64,000 nt of DNA from assembly GCF_963678635.1 (NCBI RefSeq), contig NC_087064.1:42790411-42854410 (forward strand), read 5' to 3'. How positions within the stretch are numbered: the first letter of the stretch is position 1; each line of letters begins with the position of its first letter. The translations under genes were made by a program, and so were the position numbers. A model generated the notes under the pieces. That model did not search any database and had not been told where the DNA came from. It worked only from the letters and a program-made list of their open reading frames with translations. The stretch comes from Symsagittifera roscoffensis. Its lineage: Eukaryota > Xenacoelomorpha > Acoela > Convolutidae. Below, in pieces: positions 21,421 to 31,180 of the stretch.

Positions 21421-21996
21421 TATTTGAGGCTACTAAATTTGTTTAAGAAAAGACTCCCAAATTTTGTCCCCACTCAAGTTGGTTGATAAACAAAAACATG
21501 AACAAAGCTCAAGCTTAGTTCATAATTCAAGAAGAAGCGAATTCATTATTTCTATCAATGTTTGTAAAAATTTATTTTTCGGCGCTTCTAAAAAATGGTA
21601 GCAGAAAGCTGTGTCTAATATTCATTTGAAATGTGAGCACGGTCGTAAAACTCAAGTGAAGCTCAAAAATTGAAGTAGAAAGTGATGTGAATAACTTTCG
21701 GACGTTTTTCAATTATTGTTTTCGAGTGATCAAACATACTTTCTAGACTTCACTGTATTCAAAATAATCACTGTATTCTACACCTCACTATATGCGAGCT
21801 TTCATTTATTACTATTTTCAACAATAATCAAGCAAGAGCTTAACTCATTATATCAAAAGCTTAACTTCATTCGATTAACTTCCTCATCTAAAGATCAAAA
21901 GATTAACTTCATAACTACATACCTTCACGGATGCCCAAAACTTTCTCATTTGTGAGTAACATCACCATTTTGATTTTGCTTCACCCTTCTCTTCCA
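21421..21996. other. nothing recognised
   Basis: AT-rich DNA between the satellite and the next MITE. One short frame at 21716-21955 has no motif. Confidence 0.35.
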
Positions 21997-22668
21997 GCAC
22001 TGGAGATCCATGGGTAATAATCGATTAGATTGTCATTTTATAGTCAGTATCTATAAAATTACAAAAATAATCGATTATAATCCATCAAAAATGGATTGTA
22101 ATCATAGTATTTTTTATATCAATATAATCCATTACAATCGATTATAATCCATTGAAAATGGATTATAATCATAATATTTTTTAAATCATTATACTCCATA
22201 ATAATAGATTATAATCGATGTTTTTTTTGACAAGAAATTATCGACAGTTTACCATCCGCCCCTCCCACACCCAGTTTACCCCTCCTCAGCTCAGACTTTA
22301 GTAAACATGGGGGTGGGCGTAGGAATAAACCTAGGGGAGTGGTGGGGGGAGGTTGTTGAGCAAATGCGGATGGAGAGGGCAAAGTGAGGGGGATTAATTT
22401 GAGTAGGTTTAGATTGCGAGTAGGCCGTGAGTAACGCAGAAACGTTGCGAGTTTTGCAAACGATTTTGCAAAAAAATGTAAAGATTATAATCCGTTATAA
22501 TCAAATATAATGAATTTTAATGGATTGTGGTTTTACGAAAAGAATAGATTATAATGACAATATAATCGTTTTCGTGGTCTAAATTTGCAACAATAATGGA
22601 TTATAACGACAATATTTTTGACAACAATTTTTCATTATAATCGATTATTATCCAGTGAACTCCAGTGC
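21997..22668. mobile_element. MITE with AATAATCGATTATAATCC arms and a GC-rich core
   Basis: The ends are inverted: GCACTGGAG..C.TGGGTAATAATCGATTA at the left and its counterpart ending ATTATCCAGTGAACTCCAGTGC at the right. Both arms are built from many copies of the palindrome ATTATAATCGATTATAAT and of TAATCCATT. The middle (22250-22440) is strikingly different: C-rich then G-rich, for example CCTCCCACACCC and GGGGGTGGGCGTAGG. No target duplication is obvious, so the superfamily is open; CACTG-like ends fit hAT or P types. Confidence 0.6.
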
Positions 22669-25407
22669 GGGTTTTGAAACAGTGTCAATGACCAAAGTGA
22701 AGGCACTTATTTCCAGTAAATTGTATTATAGTTTATCGCTTGAACTTGATTTTTTGCGCTTTGAATTTTTAAAGTTCAATTCAAATTCAATTGATACAAG
22801 GAACCGTTTTTTGACAGAAACCGTTACCAGATTTGCCTAACTTTCTGTGACTGTTGACTAGGTTTATGTTTTTGTCAGATTCTTTCTCCACGTCACGCTT
22901 AAAATTAAACAGCACTAATTTGGAAAAAATAGTTGAAATTTTTTTCCTCTTAGTTTTTAAAAATATGGTCGGAACACCGGCTATCCTTGTTTTTTTTTGT
23001 TTCTGTGAGTTCAATCACACGTTTCCAACTGTCTCTTGGCTATGTTTGATCTTTATTTTGGTTTTTTGATTAGCAAATTATTGGAAAAAGTAAACGAAAG
23101 TTTCATATATATTAAAAAAGGGTCTGTAACGTTCCTACAATAACTTGCCCTTTCAAATTCTACAGATTATGCTCGGCGAAGTTGGAGTAAAAATACGAGC
23201 GAAGAACCCTCAGTAACTTCAAACCTCCGTGATAACAAATATATATCCAATTAAATAACTATGATTCGCCATCAGACGTTCAATGGGAGATCATTATAAT
23301 CAAAATAACTACTGAGCTTTTAAATTGCGTGAGCAGGATTGGATCTGACGCCAAGGTACACACTTTAATTATGTCAATTAGTTTCACAATTCAGAATTCC
23401 GTGGAAAAAGCACGACAAAAATGATAAATTTAGCTATGTATGGAAAAATTGCTTTCGATTTCTTTATTAAGAAAACTGAACGTAGTGAAGACTCCTATAT
23501 AGGTATCGGTGATTTTTTTTTCAGGAAAAAGTCTTAATGAAAGTCTCTAATAATTACTGATGTGCATTCATACATACTGACGCTTTCATGAATGCACTTA
23601 GGTATTTATGACTTTTTTGACATCAATTGAATTTCATCTCCTGGATATTACGTAAATAGCACTCTCCAAATACGAACATGGGAATGGCTTAAAAAATGTG
23701 AATGATTTCTAGTTTCGAAAAGGCAATTTAATTTTTAGATATCCAGCGGAATAAAAACTTAACCTGTTTATCCAGTTTTCTCAATTTGAGTTAACGTTAT
23801 CAAAAAGCGCCAATCACAAATAGTTCTAGAAATTTAAAGAGCTTGAAAGGATCTATTTTTCTTTGAAATTCGAAAGTTGAGATTTTTCAACAAAGTCAAT
23901 GGTTTTTTATGTTTACAAAGTTTTGCTAAAAAAACTGCTCTAAATGAGTCGTTAGCACAATGTTGATTGCTGAAGAAAATTTTAAATGGTTTCGAAAAAA
24001 TTTAATTGATGCCGACAAGGCTTACATTTTTTTTGCTTGTGACTGGGAGGTGCAATTTTGATTCGTGTTGTTTGCTACTTACAGTTTATCGGGATTATTT
24101 GTTTTATATTGCCGTATTTTATTTGCCATAAATTGGAAAACTAATGGAATAGTGGTCGATTTTCGTAAGGGTGAAGGAGGTAGGTTGAGAACGTATTACA
24201 AATAAAGTTGTAGACTTCTGGGCCGTTTAGAATCGATAAGTTATACTGAGAGCAAAGTTTAAATATGAAAGATTTGATTTAGATATCTATTCTTTTTGGG
24301 CAAATATATATTTTTGAAAATTTGGTAATTCAATCTGAGCAATTAGGCCAAATTTTCAGATTTTTGTAAACAATTGAGTTTTTGTGTTTTTTCTAATTTT
24401 CAAGTGTCAATGAACGTAGTCAAGATACCTTTATAAGTTGATTTTGTAAAATTTTTACTTGGAAAAATTATTCACTTCAAATATGATCTCCTGAATGCTT
24501 AAATTGTGAATACTTTATGAAACCATTAACAATTGATTAGATTTTTTCTTCATCGTTTTTTTTTACTTCTTTGTATCATTGTCTTCTCACATGCCTTAAG
24601 GCAGGGGCAGTGGAAAAAAAATCTTAGGAAAAAATGCCCTGTTGTAGAATTCACGATGACAAAGCTTTTTTTCGACTTTCGAAGAAAGTGAATTAATATC
24701 TTTTAATTGATATAGATACCCTGATCAAAAAGTTAAACCAATTTTTTACTTGTAATTTTTTTTTGTCAATCGAGGAGTTTTATAATTAATTACTACTTAA
24801 TTAATAAATGGATAGTTAACGCGCGACATATTTTTTTTAATAACTCATCAGCGTCGAATTAATCCGGCAAAAGTTATTTCAAATTGAATTGAGGCCAATT
24901 ATATGGGCAGATTACTAAAGTGCCAGATATAAGCTATATTGTTTTTGCTTAAGAGTGTGTGTTGGGAAGGATTGTAGAAAAAATAATGAGAAAAAAGTCC
25001 ATGTTTTAGAAACTACTGTTGAAAATTTCAGTTTTTTTTCTAACCAGTTAGTATTTCATGGCATTGAAGGACAGTCAGAAAATTTAGGTTTTTGCCCTGA
25101 TACAAGCAACTTTGTTGGTCACTGCAACTTTGTTGGTTCCTGATTGATCACTCGATTCGCCTGTAAGTAATGCCTTGTATTGTTTTTAGCTTGCAGTCTC
25201 CGTGGGCACTAACAAAACAGGGCTATGTCAAGGTAAGTTGATGAATCATATGGTTAATACAAACTTTAAAAATTACAGAATTTTAGAATGTTAACAGATA
25301 TTTTATTTTGCGTTGATTGTTGTATACTGTTTGTATCAACTCTATCTTCTGCCATGCTTTTGGTGGCTATCCATTTATAGAAATATGTAGTAGCTAAGCA
25401 ACAGCTA
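22669..25407. other. nothing recognised
   Basis: Nearly 2.8 kb of AT-rich DNA. A region around 23880-23920 holds TTTTTCAACAAAGTCAATGG-like blocks that recall the 160-bp satellite. Short frames at 22655-22840, 22787-23014 and 24955-25143 lack motifs. No exon with good splice sites was found. Confidence 0.35.
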
Positions 25408-26289
25408 AACAAAGCTGAATAAAATTAAGCGGACACAATGACAACATTGAAAACTTTAAACGCGGTTTTCTGAAGATGGGTTAACGTTAGACAAAAAAAG
25501 AGTGAACAAAAAATGCTTAGAATTTTAACAGAGTTGATAAAGTGCAATTTATTTTCCAAAAAACCTAAAGAAAATTTTGCCCCAAAAATAGATCATTTTG
25601 GCTTGTTCTATTAAATCAAGAATTATGCTAAAACTGCCCTTTTAATTGATGAAAAAAATATATCAAAAAAATCCTCTTAAACAGCCCAACAAACTTTTAC
25701 AAAGAGAATATATTTTTGATTGATAGCTAAAAAAATAGCGAATCATAAATTTTGGCTAAAAACATATTTCTAACGTTTTACGCAAAATTTTGAAAATTTT
25801 GCCCTTCTAAAACTTAGTTGCGCTGTGTAAGAAGCTTTTTTGATATAATTTTTGAGTTTAGAAGGATATAGTTTTAGAAGACTAAAATTTTCAAAATTTT
25901 ACGTAAAACTTTTGAAGTTTGTTTTTAGCAAAAGGTTTTGATTTGTATTCAGTAAAAATGACTTTTTTAGCTATCAATCAAAAAATATTTTTTTTCTAAA
26001 CTTGGTTGAGCTGTGTAAGAAGCTTTTTTGATATAATTTTTTAAATCAATTAAATTGTAATTTTTAGCATAATTCTTGATTGACTAAAAATAGCCAAATT
26101 GACCTATTTTTAGGGTAAAGTTTTGTTTCAGAACAATTGCATTATAGCATTTGCATCATAAAATTTCTGGTAACTTTCTAAACTACTTTCCTTTTGTCAT
26201 TTTTTGTCTAATCTTAACCCAATTTGAGAAAAAGCGGTTTGAAATTTCAAATTTTGTTCGTTTTGTCCGGATGATTTAAATCAGCACTG
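25408..26289. mobile_element. TA-flanked snap-back MITE, copy 2
   Basis: The right end reads GATTTAAATCAGCACTG followed by TA. The left end is eroded (AGCTGAATAAAATTAAGCGG). The interior has inverted blocks as in the other copies, such as GATCATTTTGGCTTGTTCTA and TAGCCAAATTGACC. It is about 880 bp, longer than its relatives because the centre carries extra repeated blocks around AGCTTTTTTGATATAATTTT, which occurs twice (near 25838 and 26021). Confidence 0.65.
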
Positions 26290-26959
26290 TATATTGCTTC
26301 GAGAATATTTAAGAACAATTCGATACACGACGTGTCGAGATGTGAACAAATTCGGTACTTTTTATAGGCTGTTGCTTATCTGGTATGAAAAACATGTGAA
26401 AAAATTTCACACATATGACAAAATTTTCACACATATGACGCCTGTATGGGATTTCTACTTTTTGAATTGTTTTGGTTGATTGTTCTCGGAAAGATATTGC
26501 GCTTGTATTCAATTTCTTATTTGAAAAACGACTCTGCAATAATTAAATATGGTAGCTTGCCAAATGGCATAATTCCCAATTGGCATAAAAATGTAACTTT
26601 CCCAAATGGCCTAAATTTCGAGTTTTCTTTGTGATTTATACGTTTTCTATCAATTTCGAATTCTTACATTTTGTCAGGAACGAAATCATGTGAACAAGTT
26701 GCATGAAATTTATGCCATTTGGGAAATTTTGATTTTTAGGCAATTTGAGTATTATGCAATTTGAGACGTAACCGTTAAATATTACACTAGTGTTTCAAGT
26801 ATGACACGGAAACATATTGAACACGTGTCTTTAATACCAACAAATGTCATCAAGGTTTTTATTTACGTTTCATTGATTAAATAACAGTAGTTTCATAGCT
26901 GTACATTCAACTTTTGTGGTCATGTTTTGGCTCTGACGGGTAATGAGATGAAAATTTAG
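26290..26959. other. intergenic, with short repeats
   Basis: A TTCACACATATGAC block is repeated at 26405 and 26421. Between 26555 and 26770, CCAAATGGCATAA and GCCATTTGGG form a loose inverted repeat, suggesting another small MITE. No gene is supported. Confidence 0.35.
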
Positions 26960-27178
26960 GTTGCCTGGAGTGTTCCATATTGCGTACACACGAACAGACT
27001 TCCTGGCCTTCTGAGGAGGCGCCACATGATGGTTGTGTGGGCAGTGCCATTATTATGACCAAACCACCCAAGTCCATGAAGCAGTATGATGAGGTTGTGA
27101 CGACATCTATTTTGGACAAAGTGGTCCCAAAACTGTGGGATAAGTTCACACTCTTCAGCAAGAATATTCTCTCTGGAT
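26960..27178 (+). CDS. exon of an unrecognised long gene (exon a)
   Basis: The frame runs from a possible acceptor (AAATTTAG/G, 26958-26959) to an excellent donor, CTGGAT followed by GTAAGT at 27179. If this is the first coding exon, the start would be the ATG at 27055. The peptide includes MTKPPKSMKQYDEVV and PKLWDKFTLFSKNILSG. It ends in phase 1, which fits the exon at 43552. I do not recognise the family and do not assign a function. The region is less AT-rich than its flanks, as expected of coding DNA. The intron that follows would be 16.4 kb, filled by MITEs and the 12-kb element. Confidence 0.45.
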
Positions 27179-27307
27179 GTAAGTAGCTGTATAACATGTT
27201 TCATCGCATTTTATCAAATTTCTTGGCTTACAGATTGCCTCCAGAATGAGTAGTCTTACCTGATTTTCTGGAAGTTAAGTATAAAGCTTATCATAATGAA
27301 TAATTAG

Positions 27308-27361
27308 CCTTGCGATAAGCAAGGGTATTGCAATTGGGCCCTTGACTTATCCCCGTAAATA
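27308..27361 (+). repeat. start of the 1.1-kb repeat, interrupted by a MITE
   Basis: The start motif CTTGCGATAAGCAAGGGTAT is followed by CAATTGGGCCC. The continuation ACTTTGTTCACGGGATG, expected about 20 bp later by comparison with 28.48 kb, resumes only at 28043, after the MITE. Confidence 0.55.
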
Positions 27362-28040
27362 CAGTGCTGATTTAAATTAACCGGACAAAACGCGTTAAAT
27401 TGGGTTGAGTTTCGGTGAAAACTTATGAAGACAAAACTTGCTTAGAATTTTAGCAGAATTAATATGGTGAAATTTGTTTTGCGAAATTCGGGTCCGAAAT
27501 TTTACCCCAAAAATGGGTCATTTTGGCTTTTCTCAGTTAATAGAAAATTACGCCAAAAATACCCAGTCGATCACAGACATAATTATATCAAAGTTAGCCC
27601 CTTACGTAGCTCAACAAACTTTAACAAAGGTTTTTTCTTCAAAAAAATTACATATTGTTTAAAAATTGTTTTTAAATAAAAAGTTGGTATTTTATATAGT
27701 AAAATTGACCTTTTTTTATCAAACAAAAATAAATTAACTTAAACAATATTTTGGAGATTATACCCTTCTTAAACTTTGTTGAGCTACTTAAAGGGCTCAC
27801 TTTGATATAATTATGTCTGTGATCGACTGGGTGTTTTTGGCGTAATTTTCTATTAACTGAGAAAAGCCAAAATGACCCGATCCGATTTTCGCAAAACAAA
27901 TTACAGCGTATTAGTTCTGCTAAAATTCTAAGCAAGTTTTATCTTCATAGGTTTTCACCTAAACTCAACCCAATTTGAGAAAAATGCGTTTTAAATTTCA
28001 AGTTTAACGCGTTTTGTCCGGTTAATTTAAATCAGCACTG
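27362..28040. mobile_element. TA-flanked snap-back MITE, copy 3 (best preserved)
   Basis: Both ends read CAGTGCTGATTTAAATTAAC in inverted orientation and both are flanked by TA. The arms are near-identical for about 300 bp, including TCATTTTGGCTTTTCTCAGT and the CACAGACATAATTATATCAA block in each arm. The whole element could fold into one long hairpin. The high arm identity suggests it is the youngest copy here. No transposase is encoded. Confidence 0.85.
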
Positions 28041-28477
28041 TAACTTTGTTCACGGGATGATCAAATGGACACTGATTACCATTTGACCATTCTGTGAGCA
28101 AGGTCATTTACTTTTATACCCACAGGTTTATACGCATGGTTAATTGATAGCATGGTTACTGTTTTGGTCTTGTTTTTACATTAAGAGTTGACTTTAATTG
28201 TTTTATCAGTTTCGATTTGTTGGCTGGATTTTCGGCAGTTTAGGTCACTCGGCTTTATTTCTGTCGGCCTAAATTCCTATTGTTTTGTTTTTAATCTGAA
28301 AGCCATGTTAGTATTATCATGATTGATCTCTAAGAGGAAATTTTGAATCTTAATCACCCGTTTAAACCCTCCGTTGTACAATTAGAAAAATTCAACATGA
28401 AAAAAGTAACCTTTTTCTGAAAAAACAAATTGATTTTTTAGAATCGATTTTCGGCTTTTAGTTCCTTTATTATGACT
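28041..28477. other. T-rich spacer, continuation of the interrupted repeat
   Basis: The ACTTTGTTCACGGGATG block continues the repeat begun at 27308. The rest is T-rich with TCGGC blocks typical of the family interior. No gene is seen. Confidence 0.4.
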
Positions 28478-29604
28478 CTTGCGATAAGAAAGGGTAATAC
28501 GATTGGGTTTTAGACTTTTACCGTGAGCAACTTTGTTCACAGGACTCATCGACTCCTGGTGGTACCTTGGTTTGCAATGAATTTATTTTTGTTACTGTCT
28601 CCTGCACACTTAGCCTGGAGGTAAGAAATACGCTTAGGTAGGCAAAAGTCCTGGATTCGAATCTGACCAGGACTTTTTTCAACTGGTAAAAATTCCGTTT
28701 CAAAAAAATTTCAGCATCTTTCGCTGCTAATTTTTTGTCAGCTTAGTTGCCCGATCTGAAATTTTTTTGTTTCTGGTGCAAACAAACTTCACTGTAACTC
28801 CTTAGTGTCTTAGTTTCTTTTTAAAATCCGGCCCAATCATTTTTTTTACGTCGGCAGCATTTTTACCAACACGATTTAGTGAAATTTTGTTTTTTCCACT
28901 TTTTGTCTTCTTTTTTCGACTTAATTGGTTTCGGCGAAATTTATTTAGATTTAATTTTTGGCATGAAAGGCTTCTGCTGAGGTTTTTTGTGTTTTTCTAC
29001 CGCTTGATAAGTTTTGCTCCGAGGCTAATTTTGCATTCTTTGTTAATTTTTCCTTTTGTTTTTTCAAAATTATTTGCATCCCTTTTGCTAGATTTGTTGT
29101 GTGTATAGTTATAAAACTTAAATATTACTTTTTTGCTAGTGATTTTTCGTCTTTCGATTTAAGTCTCGGTTTAATTTCCAAATTGTGTATACCAACTTGA
29201 TTTCTCTACCTATCTGGGTTTTGTAGATACTTTTTGGGCAGCACATGTATGTTTTCTGAAAAGATTTTGCCGAGCAATTTTGTTTGATTTTCAGCCAATT
29301 GGCTGTCGGTTTTAGTTTTGTCGGCTTATCTACTTAAAATTTTGTTTCTTACAAGTTTCCGATGTTATTTAATGAAATTGTTGTTGTGAATTTAACCCAA
29401 ATTTAACTTTTCGAATGCTCAAAATCAACTCCACATGGAATTCTTCAAAAAAGTCAAAAATTTGATTTTGTTGTTTTGCTTTTAGTTGTTTCTAAACTTT
29501 CGAAATCCTCTTTTATAGTTCTTGAGTTTATTACTGTTTTAAATTTTATTTTGTTGTATCGCAAGTGATGCGAAGCTTAGCTTGCTTTGGTCCTCTAGAA
29601 TAAT
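28478..29604 (+). repeat. 1.1-kb T-rich dispersed repeat, copy B
   Basis: The left end reads CTTGCGATAAGAAAGGGTAA, then ACCGTGAGCAACTTTGTTCA. The right end reads TTGTATCGCAAGTGATGCG and AAGCTTAGCTTGCTTTGG. CTTGCGATA at the left is the exact inverse of TATCGCAAG at the right, so the unit has short inverted termini. The interior contains repeated TTTTGTCGGCTTA blocks. Copy A is at 18.55-19.65 kb, with partial copies at 27.3, 30.6 and 51.4 kb. Confidence 0.55.
28611..28680 (+). repeat. tRNA-like boxes inside the repeat
   Basis: TAGCCTGGAGG (28611-28621) resembles RNA polymerase III box A. GGATTCGAATC (28653-28663) resembles box B. They are 31 bp apart and followed by a run of T. GTCCTGG and CCAGGAC flank box B as a perfect 7-bp inverted repeat. 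The T arm does not pair as in a real tRNA, so this is at best a SINE-like promoter. Confidence 0.35.
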
Positions 29605-30994
29605 TTCAAATTCAATGAATTATCTAGCGCATACCTGGTATTGAGGTAACTAGAAAATTTCTACTTTTTCCGGCATTCATCCTTCCCTTTTTAATTTTTC
29701 GGCCTAGTTTTCGTTGCACGTACATTTTTGATCTCTGACGATTCAATTTTTACTAATTTTCTGAAGGCCATCAATTGACGTAATTGAACTATAATTTTTG
29801 CGAATCTTTTCTCTCAATTTTTTTAAAAGTTTTTTTAAAATTTACAGTTAAAGTTTTCTTGGTACTTGTCAAACATTTTTGCTTTGTTGGTCAATGAGCA
29901 TGAAACTATTACGCATGCAATTATTATTCTCCCAGTTAGCATCATTGCTGGTTTTTTACCGCCACGCAATCTTGGTTCCGATGCAAATTTACCAATCAGT
30001 TGCTTAATTTTGCATGTTATTTTTGCTTAAAATGATTTGTTTTCCTGAAAAACTTACGTAGATGAAGCTTTTTTAAATCATATATTTTATCAACTGAGGA
30101 GAAAATTTTCTAACTTTTGTCTCAATATCTGTCTGCTAATTCGTTGTGCTATGTTAGTGTTGTATTGAAAGTTTTCTGCGTTGTGGTTGTCGACTTGAAC
30201 TCTGTCGGTTTAGTTCACGAGTTGGGTTTTGCATTCACTGCATATAAAGCATTCATGGACACTATATAAGCAGTATAATTTGTATAATTTTCAGCTTATT
30301 GGCTGTCGTTTATCATTTTGTCGGCTTTCTAACTAATATTTCGTTTTCTGCAAATTTCTGGTTTTGTTTTAAACATCGATAAGTCTCTGGCTCCATAATT
30401 TTAAATGCTGATTATCACCCTCCCAAAATTCTCCTAGAAAAAAAACTTGAAGGGTTTTACTCATAAAAAACTTTCTGTTTTCTTTTTGCAACTGTTTTTT
30501 GTAGTTTTTTTTCAAATTTTTCTTCGCTCAAACTCTTGTTTGCTACTTCTTAAGCGTCATGTTGTTTTAATCTTACTCTTGTTGTATCATGAGTGGTGCA
30601 AAGCTCAGCTTCGCCTTTGTGTTATACAATAATGAATGAGTCATAATGCAGCAAAACTTCATAATTGGTCCAGGCGGCAAATAGAATTATGTTTGATGAA
30701 AACAACCCTTAATTGATCCAAATGGATTTATTTTGAGATATAGCACCATCGAACAAGCGCAATCTAGATCAAAAAAACTTATCACTTTTGAATATTTTTG
30801 TTTTTCGAATATTATGATCAAGTGTTTGCGGGCATAGCCTTTTCCAAAAATATTTTTTTTGGTTAGATAGATTGCCCGCCTATTGTCGTAAGAAAGAGCA
30901 CAAAATAAACCTGTTAGGTCGTTGGCGAGGATACCGTATTCTAAGAGGTTGTAAGGTGTCCGTCGCTCCTCACCTAAATTCGCGCCTGAGTATA
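29605..30994. other. T-rich repeat-derived DNA
   Basis: The interior again carries the family blocks (TTGGCTGTCG, TTTTGTCGGCTT near 30300). A further end motif, GTATCATGAGTGGTGCAAAG with CTCAGCTTCGCC, ends near 30622. From 30640 on the sequence is ordinary AT-rich DNA without genes. Confidence 0.4.
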
Positions 30995-31105
30995 CAGTGC
31001 TGATTTAAATTATTTGGACAAAACGAACAAAATTTAAATCGTCAAACGCAATTTTCTCAAATTTGGCCGAGTATAGACAGTTGTAGATGTTGGAGCTGAA
31101 GTGGG

Positions 31106-31180
31106 CGGGGGGGGGGGGGTGGTTATACATGGCGGACCCCATGTATTAAGATACGTTATAGATTTCCGGTCCGCCATGCT
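31106..31180. promoter_or_regulatory. subterminal G13 tract and 10-bp inverted repeat
   Basis: Thirteen G (31107-31119) are followed by ATGGCGGACC (31129-31138) and its inverse GGTCCGCCAT (31168-31177). ATGTATTAAGAT occurs twice in between and after. The right arm has the mirror arrangement with thirteen C (43164-43176). The symmetric placement near both ends suggests a transposase or integrase binding region, but this is inference. Confidence 0.4.

Noticed and set aside
22030-22640. CRISPR-like array of AATCGATTATAATCC repeats
   Set aside because: The repeats are palindromic, irregularly spaced, and lie in the arms of a MITE in a eukaryotic genome.
28611-28680. Functional tRNA gene
   Set aside because: Box A and B are present, but the T stem and the acceptor stem do not pair as in a tRNA; kept only as SINE-like boxes.
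28887-29108. Hydrophobic Phe/Leu-rich frame, possible membrane protein
   Set aside because: The region is the T-rich interior of a dispersed repeat; poly-T composition gives Phe and Leu codons by default.
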